A DNA stretch of 64,000 bases. Origin: CALWOS01 sp963595735. GTDB lineage: Bacteria; Bacillota; Clostridia; Oscillospirales; Oscillospiraceae. The stretch lies in assembly GCA_963595735.1 (NCBI GenBank), contig CAVBJJ010000001.1:141208-205207 (forward strand), given 5' to 3'. The notes beneath the pieces were generated by a model, which was not told the DNA's origin, made no database searches, and saw only the letters and a program-made list of their open reading frames with translations. Within the stretch, counting starts at the first letter, position 1. Each line of letters begins with the position of its first letter. A program made the translations under genes and the position numbers. Positions 16,792-25,092 of this stretch are shown piece by piece.

Positions 16792-17688
16792 ATGGCAAAA
16801 GAAGCACCAAAACGGGGTCTGGGCAGCGGGCTGGGCGCCCTGCTGGGCAGCGATGCGGATCCCTCTGACGAGCAGCTGGTCATGCTGCCGCCGCAAAAGC
16901 TGGAGCCGCGGCCGGATCAGCCCCGCTATACCTTCCGGGAGGACGGCCTGCAGGAGCTGGCGGAATCCCTCCAGGAGCACGGCATGATCCAGCCCATCAC
17001 CGCCCGCAAGCTGGAAAGCGGATATTATCAGATCATCGCCGGAGAACGCCGCTGGCGCGCCGCACGGCTGGCAAACATGGACGAAGTGCCGGTTCGCCTG
17101 CTGGATGTAGATGAGCGCAAAGCCATGGAGCTGGCGCTGGTGGAAAATCTCCAGCGGGAGGATCTGAACCCCATTGAAGAAGCCAAGGGCTATCAGACGC
17201 TGATTCGGGAATACGGCATGACCCAGGAGCAGGCCGCCGCCACGGTGGGCAAGTCCCGCCCGGCTGTGACCAACGCCCTGCGGCTGCTGAACCTGTGTGA
17301 GCCGGTCATGGTGATGGTGGAGGACGGCTTGCTGTCCCCCGGTCACGCCCGAGCCTTGCTGCCCCTGAGTGAAGAACAGCAGGAGGCCACCGCCCGCAAG
17401 GTAGAGGAACTGGGGCTTTCCGTCCGACAGACGGAATCGCTGGCCGCACGGCTCCAGGAGGACGCTCTGCGTCAGGAAAAGGCCGAGCTGGCCAAAGAAA
17501 TCCCCCAGGTGGACTACATCGCCGAGCTGTGCCACCGGCTGGAGAGTGCCACCGGTCGCCGGGTCACCATCTCCGATGGCCGGAGAAAGGGAAAAATCAC
17601 CCTGGAATACTACGGCCCGGACGACAGAGAAGCGCTGTTGGCGCAGATCATGCAGCTCAAGCCTGTGGAAAAGAAAAGGCAGCGGTAA
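16792..17688 (+). CDS. parB: Chromosome-partitioning protein ParB (Spo0J)
   Basis: CTP-dependent DNA clamp that loads at parS and recruits condensin. The 298 residues show the N-terminal CTPase region with the GERRWRA box (IIAGERRWRAARLANM), the ENLQREDLNPIEEA segment, a helix-turn-helix for parS recognition (MTQEQAAATVGKSRPAVTNALRLLNL) and a C-terminal dimerisation domain. The start follows GAAGGAGT inside the parA end region. The adjacent parS sites are its expected targets. Confidence 0.97.
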   Translation: MAKEAPKRGLGSGLGALLGSDADPSDEQLVMLPPQKLEPRPDQPRYTFREDGLQELAESLQEHGMIQPITARKLESGYYQIIAGERRWRAARLANMDEVPVRLLDVDERKAMELALVENLQREDLNPIEEAKGYQTLIREYGMTQEQAAATVGKSRPAVTNALRLLNLCEPVMVMVEDGLLSPGHARALLPLSEEQQEATARKVEELGLSVRQTESLAARLQEDALRQEKAELAKEIPQVDYIAELCHRLESATGRRVTISDGRRKGKITLEYYGPDDREALLAQIMQLKPVEKKRQR

Positions 17689-17759
17689 AACAAGCTGTAA
17701 TCACATAATATTCCCATTTTGCATATTTATACATATAAAAATAGAGGAGCGCGAAAACC

Positions 17760-19055
17760 ATGTTGGATATTAAGCTGATTCGGGAGAATCCCGACAAAGT
17801 CAAAGCCGGTATGCGGGCAAAGGAAGTGGACTGTGACGCCGCTGTTGACCGCATTGTAGAGCTGGACGCCCTGCGCCGCAGCCTGATCCAGGAGACGGAG
17901 CAGGCCAAGAGCGCCCAGAACAAGGTCAGCAAGCAGATCCCCCAGATGAAGAAAAACGGCGAGGACACCACCGCCGTCTTTGCCGAGATGGCAAAGCTGA
18001 AAAGCGAAATCGCGGAAAACGACAGCAAGCTGACCGCCGTGGAGCAGGAATATCGCCAGCTGATGCTGGGTCTGCCCAATATGCCCGATGACGACCTGAA
18101 GCCCGGCGGCAAAGAAAACAACGAGCCGCTGCGCTACTACGGGGAGCCCCATCGCTTCGATTTTCCCCCCCAGCACCATGTGGACCTGTGCAATGCGCTG
18201 GGTCTGATCGACTACGAGCGCGGCACTAAACTGGCCGGCAGCGGCTTTTGGATGTACAAGGGCATGGGCAGCCGTCTGGAGTGGGCGCTGCTGAACTACT
18301 TCATCGACACCCATCTGGGCGATGGCTACGAATTCATCCTGCCGCCCCATATGCTGGAGTACCAGTGCGGCGAGACGGCCGGACAGTTCCCCAAGTTCGC
18401 CGACGAGGTCTACAAGATCGCCAACCCCACCGATGACCGCATCCACTATATGCTGCCCACCGCAGAGGCGGCGCTGGCCAGCGTGTACCGGGATGAGATC
18501 CTCGCCGAGGCCGATCTGCCCAAGAAATTCTTCTCCTATACCCCCTGCTTCCGCCGGGAGGCCGGCTCTCACCGCGCCGATGAACGCGGCATGGTGCGCG
18601 GCCATCAGTTCAACAAGGTGGAGATGTTCCAGTTCACCCGCCCCGAGGACTCCGATGCAGCCTTTGAGGAACTGGTGACCAAGGCGGAGAATCTGGTGAA
18701 GAACCTGGGCTTCCACTTCCGCACGGTCAAGCTGGCCGCCGGGGACTGCTCTGCCTCCATGGCGCGCACCTATGACATCGAGATCCAGATCCCCTCTATG
18801 AACGGCTATAAGGAGGTCAGCTCGGTCTCCAATGCCCGGGATTATCAGGCGCGCCGGGGCAACATCCGCTTCCGCCGGGAGTCCACCGGCAAGCCCGAGT
18901 TCCTGCACACCCTCAACGGCTCCGGTCTGGCCACCAGCCGCATTTTCCCGGCCATGGTGGAGCAGAATCAGCAGGCAGACGGCTCCGTCGTCGTGCCGGA
19001 GGTGCTGCGCAAGTATCTGGGCGGCATCGAAATCCTGCACCCGGTGAAGAAATAA
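17760..19055 (+). CDS. serS: Seryl-tRNA synthetase
   Basis: Charges tRNA-Ser and tRNA-Sec with serine. The 431 residues start MLDIKLIRENPDKVKAGM, with an N-terminal antiparallel coiled-coil tRNA-binding arm (about 1-110), then the class II core with motif 2 (FSYTPCFRREAGSHRADERGMVRGHQFNKVEMF) and motif 3 (LHTLNGSGLATSRIFPAMVEQNQ). Sits 71 bases behind parB in the same direction; no T-box leader fits in that gap. The start follows GAGGAGC. Terminator at 19080-19110. Confidence 0.97.
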   Translation: MLDIKLIRENPDKVKAGMRAKEVDCDAAVDRIVELDALRRSLIQETEQAKSAQNKVSKQIPQMKKNGEDTTAVFAEMAKLKSEIAENDSKLTAVEQEYRQLMLGLPNMPDDDLKPGGKENNEPLRYYGEPHRFDFPPQHHVDLCNALGLIDYERGTKLAGSGFWMYKGMGSRLEWALLNYFIDTHLGDGYEFILPPHMLEYQCGETAGQFPKFADEVYKIANPTDDRIHYMLPTAEAALASVYRDEILAEADLPKKFFSYTPCFRREAGSHRADERGMVRGHQFNKVEMFQFTRPEDSDAAFEELVTKAENLVKNLGFHFRTVKLAAGDCSASMARTYDIEIQIPSMNGYKEVSSVSNARDYQARRGNIRFRRESTGKPEFLHTLNGSGLATSRIFPAMVEQNQQADGSVVVPEVLRKYLGGIEILHPVKK

Positions 19056-19079
19056 GCAGTTTTATACCCAAAGAATATA

Positions 19080-19110
19080 CCCCCGCCGGCAGAAGTCGGC
19101 GGGGGCTTTT
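19080..19110 (+). terminator. Terminator after serS
   Basis: Nine-bp GC-only stem CCCCCGCCG/CGGCGGGGG (19080-19088 with 19097-19105), then CTTTT. Confidence 0.85.
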
Positions 19111-19189
19111 CGCGCCAAGGGGTGTACCTCTTTGCAAAAGCAGGGCAGGGGAGAGGAAAAATAGAAACGCACGGTATCGTGGATATAGA

Positions 19190-19231
19190 AAGCCCGCCGC
19201 AGGATCTTGCCTGCGGCGGGCTTGTTTTTTT
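19190..19231. terminator. Terminator between serS and rpoD (convergent genes)
   Basis: Fourteen-bp perfect stem AAGCCCGCCGCAGG/CCTGCGGCGGGCTT (19190-19203 with 19210-19223) followed on the plus strand by GTTTTTTT. On the minus (rpoD) side only TTTCTAT follows, so it may block read-through from serS more than it ends rpoD. Confidence 0.8.
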
Positions 19232-19244
19232 GCTTGCTTTTGGC

Positions 19245-20462
19245 TCAGTTCAAAAAGTCCTTGAGCTTTTTGCTGCGGCTGGGATGGCGCAGCTTCCGGA
19301 GCGCCTTGGCCTCGATCTGGCGGATACGCTCTCGGGTGACATTGAACTCCTTGCCCACTTCCTCCAGAGTGCGGGTGCGGCCGTCCAGAATGCCGAAGCG
19401 CAGCTCCAGCACCTTTTTCTCCCGGGGGGTGAGGGTGTCCAGCACATCCATCAGCTGCTCCCGCAGCAGAGTGAAGCTGGCGGCCTCGCTGGGCTCGCTG
19501 GCGTCCTCATCGGGGATGAAGTCGCCCAGATGGCTGTCCTCCTCCTCGCCGATGGGGGTTTCCAGACTGACCGGCTCCTGGGCGATTTTCAGGATATCCC
19601 GCACCTTTTCCACCGGCAGCCCCATCTCCTTGGCGATTTCCTCCGGGCTGGGGTCGTGTCCCAGCTCCTGAAGCAGCTGGCGGGAAACGCGGATGACCTT
19701 GTTGATGGTCTCCACCATGTGCACCGGGATGCGGATAGTCCGCGCCTGGTCGGCGATGGCCCGGGTGATCGCCTGGCGGATCCACCAGGTGGCATAGGTG
19801 GAGAACTTGTAGCCCTTGGTGTAGTCAAACTTTTCCACCGCCTTGAGCAGACCCAGGTTGCCCTCCTGGATCAGATCCAGGAACAGCATTCCCCGGCCCA
19901 CATAGCGCTTGGCAATGCTGACCACCAGACGGAGGTTGGCCTCCGCCATGCGGCGCTTGGCCTCCTCGTTGCCCTCGGACATCTGCACGGCCAGGTCGAT
20001 CTCCTCCTCCGGGCTAAGCAGGTTGACCTTACCGATCTCCTTGAGGTACATCCGCACCGGGTCGTCGGTAGAGAAGCTGTCCACCGCGGCCTCGGTCTCC
20101 ACCAGTTCCTCCTCGGTGACCTCCTCCAGCTCCTGCAGATCCTTCAGCTCCGGCCCCAGCTCCGCATCGCCCAAAATCAGCGTTTCGGCGTCCACGGCCA
20201 TGGCGTCGTCCCCGCCGGAGTAGTCCACATTGTTGTTTTCCAGCTGGTCATAGAACCAGTCCAGCTGCTCCTGATCCAGCGCCAGATCATCAATGACCAT
20301 CATCTCTTTTGCCGTTAGCTTGCCGGCCTTTTTGCCCTTTTCGATCAGCGCAAGGAGACGGTTCATGGGCGGTTCCTCAACGACCTCCTCCGTCTTTGCC
20401 TTTTTGGTCTTGATCTCCGCCTGCATTTCTGCGTTCTTCTGGTTTGCCATGTCTTTATCCAC
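19245..20462 (-). CDS. rpoD: RNA polymerase primary sigma factor RpoD (SigA)
   Basis: Housekeeping sigma factor directing RNA polymerase to -35/-10 promoters. The 405 residues contain an acidic N-terminal region, region 1.2 (DPVRMYLKEIGKVNLLSPEEE), region 2 (NLRLVVSIAKRY, GLLKAVEKFDYTKGYKFSTYATWWIRQAITRAI), region 3 and region 4.2 with the -35-binding helix-turn-helix (TLEEVGKEFNVTRERIRQIEAKAL). The GTG at 20462 overlaps the dnaG stop by eight bases and follows AAAGGA; an ATG four codons later (20450) is an alternative. Last gene of dgt-dnaG-rpoD, the macromolecular-synthesis arrangement. Confidence 0.97.
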   Translation of the reverse strand: MDKDMANQKNAEMQAEIKTKKAKTEEVVEEPPMNRLLALIEKGKKAGKLTAKEMMVIDDLALDQEQLDWFYDQLENNNVDYSGGDDAMAVDAETLILGDAELGPELKDLQELEEVTEEELVETEAAVDSFSTDDPVRMYLKEIGKVNLLSPEEEIDLAVQMSEGNEEAKRRMAEANLRLVVSIAKRYVGRGMLFLDLIQEGNLGLLKAVEKFDYTKGYKFSTYATWWIRQAITRAIADQARTIRIPVHMVETINKVIRVSRQLLQELGHDPSPEEIAKEMGLPVEKVRDILKIAQEPVSLETPIGEEEDSHLGDFIPDEDASEPSEAASFTLLREQLMDVLDTLTPREKKVLELRFGILDGRTRTLEEVGKEFNVTRERIRQIEAKALRKLRHPSRSKKLKDFLN

Positions 20463-22209
20463 CGTATCCTTTCGTTTTCTTCAGCTGCGCGGCAAAGGCC
20501 CGCAGGTCATTTTTTTCTTCTGCTTTGCGGGCTTCCTCCCGCAGGATCTGTATGTAATCCTCCAGCGCTCTGGCGCCCTGCCGCAGATCCACGGCCTGAT
20601 CCTGCCAGAGCTGGGTGAAATAGCTGATCTCCTCCGGGGAAAAGTCCTCGCCCAGCATGGCGGGGTTCACGGAGGCGCCCTCCCGGATCCGCCGGCGCAA
20701 CAGCTCGTACAGCCGCCGCAAAAAGGGCGTTTGGAATTGCTCCGGCTTCGGCTCCTCCCGCCCCCGGAACAGGCCGGGATCCAGCAGCAGCAGCTGGAGA
20801 ATCCCCCGTTCCGCCATTGCGGCGCGGGGATTTTCAAAGCGGATCTCCTCCCGGCCGCTGCCCACCGTTGGCGGGCGCACGCTGCGCACCATTTCCCGCT
20901 CCTGCCGTTTGCGGCTGCGGGCAGTGTTCTGCTTGCTGCGGCGGGTGACCTCCTGCAGCACGGCTTGGCGATCTACCTTTGCCTGCTCCGCCACACGGCC
21001 GGCATAAATCTCCCGCTCCAGCCCGCCGGGCAGGGAGGCGATCAGCTCCGTTGCGGCTTTCAGATAGCCCAGCCGCCCCTCGTCCGTGTGGAGATCAAAC
21101 TGCGCCGCCAGCCGGCTCAGGCGGTAGTGCACCTGCTCCTCGCTGCCCTGCAGCAACGCCTGAAAGGCATCCGCGCCCCGGCTCCGGATGAACTCGTCCG
21201 GATCCTTGGCGCCCTGCATTTGCAGCACCCGCACCTTCAGATCCAGCTTTTCCAGAATGCTGATGGCCCGCTGGGCGGCCTTTTGCCCCGCGCCGTCGTT
21301 GTCATAGGCGACGATGACCTCTTTGGTATAGCGGCTCATCAGCCGCGCCTGCTCCGCGGTCAGGCTGGTGCCCAGGGACGCCACGGCGCTGTCAAAGCCC
21401 GCCTGATGCAGGGAGACAATATCAATGTTTCCCTCCGCCAGGATCATATATCCATGCTTGGACTTTTTCGCCAGATTCAGCGCGAACAGATTGCGGCTTT
21501 TGTTGAATACCAGCGTCTCCGGGCTGTTCATGTACTTCGGCTCACCCTCGTCCAGAATGCGCCCGGAAAAGCCGATCACGCTGCCCCGGACATCGATCAC
21601 CGGGAACATGAGCCGGTTGCGGAAGGTGTCGTATATGCCGCTGCCCTTTTTGCTTTCCCGCACCAGCCCGGCCTGCACCAGCTCCAGTCGGGTATAGCCC
21701 TTTTGCCGCATGGCGTCCGCCAGGGCGTTCCAGCTGTCCGGGGCAAAGCCCAGGCCAAAGACCTTGACCATGCGGGGCGAGATGCCCCGTCGCTGCACAT
21801 AGTCCCGCGCCGCCGCGCCGCCGGGGGCGCACAGACAGCGGTAAAAAAACCTTGCCGCGTCCCGGTTCAGCGCCAGCATCCGCTCCCGGCGGGAGCTTTG
21901 GGGGTCGCTGTCCGTTTCCGGCACCTGCATCCCGGCGCGGCGCGCCAGAAAATGCACCGCATCCACAAAAGACAGGTTTTCTGCCTCCATGACGAAATTG
22001 ATCACCCCGCCGCCCTTGCCGCAGCCGAAGCAGTGGTAAATCTGCTTGTCCGGCGAAACGGAAAAAGAGGGGGTTTTTTCGCTGTGAAACGGGCAAAGCC
22101 CGAACAGATTGGCGCCCGACCGCTTTGTCAGCCGGACATACTCGCCCACCACATCCTCAATGGGACTGCGGTCGATCAGCTCCTGTAAAAAGGACTCCGG
22201 AATGGCCAC
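20455..22209 (-). CDS. dnaG: DNA primase DnaG
   Basis: Makes RNA primers for lagging-strand synthesis with the replicative helicase. The 584 residues have the CHC2-type zinc domain (CPFHSEKTPSF, YHCFGCGKGG), the RNAP/TOPRIM core and a C-terminal helicase-interaction region. The TOPRIM glutamate motif reads EGNID instead of the usual EGYMD and the second motif YDNDGAGQ; the acidic metal-binding residues are kept. The GTG at 22209 follows AAAGGAGG. Located directly upstream of rpoD and downstream of a dGTPase-like gene. Confidence 0.97.
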   Translation of the reverse strand: MAIPESFLQELIDRSPIEDVVGEYVRLTKRSGANLFGLCPFHSEKTPSFSVSPDKQIYHCFGCGKGGGVINFVMEAENLSFVDAVHFLARRAGMQVPETDSDPQSSRRERMLALNRDAARFFYRCLCAPGGAAARDYVQRRGISPRMVKVFGLGFAPDSWNALADAMRQKGYTRLELVQAGLVRESKKGSGIYDTFRNRLMFPVIDVRGSVIGFSGRILDEGEPKYMNSPETLVFNKSRNLFALNLAKKSKHGYMILAEGNIDIVSLHQAGFDSAVASLGTSLTAEQARLMSRYTKEVIVAYDNDGAGQKAAQRAISILEKLDLKVRVLQMQGAKDPDEFIRSRGADAFQALLQGSEEQVHYRLSRLAAQFDLHTDEGRLGYLKAATELIASLPGGLEREIYAGRVAEQAKVDRQAVLQEVTRRSKQNTARSRKRQEREMVRSVRPPTVGSGREEIRFENPRAAMAERGILQLLLLDPGLFRGREEPKPEQFQTPFLRRLYELLRRRIREGASVNPAMLGEDFSPEEISYFTQLWQDQAVDLRQGARALEDYIQILREEARKAEEKNDLRAFAAQLKKTKGYGG

Positions 22210-22252
22210 GCCCGGCGCCTCCTTTCCTTTTGTTTGCTCTGACAGAGGATTT

Positions 22253-23257
22253 TTACCGCACCTGCCAGGCCGCGGGGATGAACAGCTCGCTGTATTGGTA
22301 CATGGCGTATTTGTCCGTCATGCCGGCCACATAGTCGCACACGGCGCGGGTCACGCCGTCCTCCGCGGCAATGTTCCGGTAATCCTCCGGCAGCTTTTCC
22401 ACATGGGCGACATAGTAGTCATAGATGCTGCGCAGGATGTTTTCCACCTTGCTCTCCTCGCCCTTGGCGATAGGGTTATAGTAGACTGCCTCATACATGA
22501 ATTGATGAAAGCACTCCACCGCCGCCGCCATTTCCGGGGAAAAGCCGATGCTGCCCTGCCTGCTGTTGGCGATCAGGTCGGACACGATGGTGTTGATGCG
22601 CTCGCTGTTGCGCGTGCCGATCTGCTGCCGCACCAGCGCCGGCACATCCTCCGCCTGTAAAATTCCGGCGCGCACCGCGTCGTCCAGATCGTGGTTGATG
22701 TAGGCGATGCGGTCGGACAGGCGCACCACGGTCGCCTCCCGGGTGTCCTCGGGGCTGCCGTGGGTGTGGTGGAGGATGCCCATACGGGTCTCCTGGCACA
22801 GGTTCAATCCCCGGCCGGATTTTTCCAGCCGGTCAACCACCCGCAGGCTTTGCTCGTAGTGGTGAAAGCCGCCAGGATAGATGTTCCGCAGCGCCCGCTC
22901 CCCGGCGTGACCAAAGGGGGTGTGTCCCAGGTCATGCCCCAGGGCGATGGCCTCCGTTAAGTCCTCGTTGAGCGCCAGCGCCCGGGCAATGGTGCGGGCA
23001 ATGCGGCAGACCTCCAGCGTGTGGGTCAGACGGGTGCGGTAGTGGTCGCCCTCCGGCTGGAGAAAGACCTGGGTCTTGTGCTTGAGCCGCCGAAAGGCCT
23101 TGGAGTGACAGATGCGGTCGATATCCCGCTGGAAGCAGCTGCGGTTGGGACAGGGCGCTTCGTTCCAGCGCCGTCCCTGGCTGTTTTTGGCCAGCACGCC
23201 GAACGGCCCGATGATCTGCTGCTCCAGCGCTTCCCAGCGTTCACGGGGACAGGACAT
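22253..23257 (-). CDS. Deoxyguanosinetriphosphate triphosphohydrolase-like protein (HD domain)
   Basis: Probable dNTP triphosphohydrolase that cleaves deoxynucleoside triphosphates to nucleosides and triphosphate. The 334 residues carry the HD metal motif: the R-T-R-L-T-H-T-L-E-V helix, then ALGHDLGHTPFGHAGE, and a later aspartate in VVRLSDRIAYINHDLDD. The start MSCPRERWE at 23257 follows GGAGGTG; a longer frame from 23332 is unsupported. It precedes dnaG and rpoD, a grouping also found in other Clostridia and consistent with a role in nucleotide supply or quality near replication. The exact substrate cannot be inferred, so no gene symbol is given. Confidence 0.93.
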   Translation of the reverse strand: MSCPRERWEALEQQIIGPFGVLAKNSQGRRWNEAPCPNRSCFQRDIDRICHSKAFRRLKHKTQVFLQPEGDHYRTRLTHTLEVCRIARTIARALALNEDLTEAIALGHDLGHTPFGHAGERALRNIYPGGFHHYEQSLRVVDRLEKSGRGLNLCQETRMGILHHTHGSPEDTREATVVRLSDRIAYINHDLDDAVRAGILQAEDVPALVRQQIGTRNSERINTIVSDLIANSRQGSIGFSPEMAAAVECFHQFMYEAVYYNPIAKGEESKVENILRSIYDYYVAHVEKLPEDYRNIAAEDGVTRAVCDYVAGMTDKYAMYQYSELFIPAAWQVR

Positions 23258-23615
23258 ATGGCTCACCTCCGGATCTTGCTTAAAAAACCAGAAGCCTGCC
23301 GCAAAAAACCATTTACCCCTTGCGGCAGGCATTCTACTTTTGTCTCATACCAGTCTTATTCGCCGCAGAATGGAAAATTCCTCTTTTTTTCGGAGGAAAT
23401 TGTAAAATTTTTATTCTCCGCCGCAAAAGCGCGGCTCTGCCTGTGGCTTTTGCCCCCACTGCCGGCAAGATTTTTTGTTGTGTTTTCCGGGCGAAAATGC
23501 TATAATATTTTATTCCATACGCGACTGCATACGCGTTTATTTTTTCTTTTATTTTTTATGCTTTTCAGGGAGCGCTTGCGCTTCCGATCCTATACAGAAA
23601 CGAGGATTTTTTCTT
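23258..23615. other. AT-rich divergent intergenic region between dgt-like gene and miaB
   Basis: The 358 bases hold an 11-bp stem-loop at 23294-23330 (GCCTGCCGCAA/TTGCGGCAGGC, 15-base loop) in the leader of the dgt-like gene, and the miaB promoter. Some T-rich runs (23534-23560) follow. No RNA gene or coding frame was recognised. Confidence 0.6.
23478..23506 (+). promoter_or_regulatory. Promoter of the miaB-mutS-mutL operon
   Basis: TTGTGT (23478-23483), 17 bases, consensus TATAAT (23501-23506). The leader to miaB is about 105 bases. Confidence 0.7.
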
Positions 23616-25028
23616 ATGTCCTATCAGCGCATCGAGATCGCGCCGGAGCAGGTGGACCGGCAGCGGGAGATCTGTCAGAAGATCCGCACCCTGCACCAGG
23701 CCCCGCCGCTGGCTCTGGTGGATACCTACGGCTGCCAGCAGAACGAGGCCGACAGCCAGCGTCTCCGGGGCTTTCTCCGGGAGGCGGGCTATGCCTTTAC
23801 GGAAAACGAGGCGGAAGCCGACCTGATCGTTGTCAACACCTGCGCCGTCCGGGAGCACGCGGAAATGCGCGTGCTGGGCAATGTGGGGCAGCTCAACCAC
23901 ACCAAAAAGGCCAAGCCGGAGCAGAAGATCGTCCTGTGCGGCTGCATGGTGCAGCAGCCCCATATGGCGGAAAAGCTGCGGAAAAGCTATTCTCTGGTGG
24001 ATCTGGTCTTCGGCCCCCACGAGCTTTGGCGCTTTCCGGAGCTGCTGTACCGCATTTTAACGGAAAGCGGCCATGTGTTCGCCACCGCCCCCTCGGAGGG
24101 CAATATTGCCGAGGGCGTTCCCGTCCAGCGGGAAAACGGCGTCAAGGCCTGGCTTTCCATCATGTACGGCTGCAACAACTTCTGCACCTACTGCGTGGTG
24201 CCCCATGTCCGGGGACGGGAGCGCTCCCGCCGGCCGGAGGAGATCGAGGCCGAGTGCCGGGAGCTGGTGGCCGCGGGCTACAAGGACATCACCCTGCTGG
24301 GGCAGAATGTCAACTCCTATGGCAAGGATCTGGGTCTGGGCACGGACTTTGCCGACCTGCTGGCGCGGCTGTGTCAGATCGAGGGGGACTTCCTCCTGCG
24401 CTTTATGACCAGCCACCCCAAGGACGCCACGGAAAAGCTGTTCCGCACCATGGCGGAAAACCCCAAGTGCGCCCGGCACTTCCATTTGCCGGTGCAGGCC
24501 GGCAGCGACCGGGTGCTTCACGCCATGAACCGGGTCTATGACCGTCAGACCTATCTGGACAAGGTGGCGCTGGCGCGAAAATATATGCCGGACATCGTTT
24601 TGACCACGGATATCATCGTTGGCTTTCCCGGCGAAACGGCGGAGGAATTCGCCGAGACCCTTTCTCTGGTCAAGCAGGTGGAATATGACGCCATGTTCAC
24701 CTTTATCTACTCCCCCCGAATGGGGACCCCGGCGGCCAAGCTGCCGGACCCGGTCTCCCGGGCGGAAAAGCAGGTCTGGTTTGACCAGCTGCTGGCGGTG
24801 CAAAACCCCATCAGCGCCGCCAAGCACGCCGCCTATGTGGGCAAGCGCCTGCGGGTGCTGGTGGACGGCGAAAGCGGCGACGCCCGCTGGCCGCTAAGCG
24901 CCCGCACCGCCGGCGGACGGCTGGTGCGCGTGGCCGGCGACGCCAAACACATCGGACAGTTTATCCTCGTGGACATCACCGGCAGCAACACCTGGGCGCT
25001 GTATGGCGAAGCGGTGGAAGAAAAATAA
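23616..25028 (+). CDS. miaB: tRNA-2-methylthio-N6-dimethylallyladenosine synthase MiaB
   Basis: Radical-SAM methylthiotransferase that adds a methylthio group to i6A37 of tRNAs reading UNN codons, following MiaA (encoded at 31520 in this window). The 470 residues show the N-terminal cluster cysteines (DTYGCQQNEADS, VVNTCAVREHAE, LCGCM), the radical-SAM CxxxCxxC motif (YGCNNFCTYCVVPHVRGRERSR) and a C-terminal TRAM domain. Start ATG 23616 follows CGAGGA; upstream in-frame codons run through the AT-rich leader. First gene of an operon with mutS and mutL. Confidence 0.97.
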   Translation: MSYQRIEIAPEQVDRQREICQKIRTLHQAPPLALVDTYGCQQNEADSQRLRGFLREAGYAFTENEAEADLIVVNTCAVREHAEMRVLGNVGQLNHTKKAKPEQKIVLCGCMVQQPHMAEKLRKSYSLVDLVFGPHELWRFPELLYRILTESGHVFATAPSEGNIAEGVPVQRENGVKAWLSIMYGCNNFCTYCVVPHVRGRERSRRPEEIEAECRELVAAGYKDITLLGQNVNSYGKDLGLGTDFADLLARLCQIEGDFLLRFMTSHPKDATEKLFRTMAENPKCARHFHLPVQAGSDRVLHAMNRVYDRQTYLDKVALARKYMPDIVLTTDIIVGFPGETAEEFAETLSLVKQVEYDAMFTFIYSPRMGTPAAKLPDPVSRAEKQVWFDQLLAVQNPISAAKHAAYVGKRLRVLVDGESGDARWPLSARTAGGRLVRVAGDAKHIGQFILVDITGSNTWALYGEAVEEK

Positions 25029-25092
25029 TTTCAGGCTGTCGAAAAACAGCTTCCCCCCCTTGGGGGCTTTACGAACAAAAGGAGTCTTTTTT

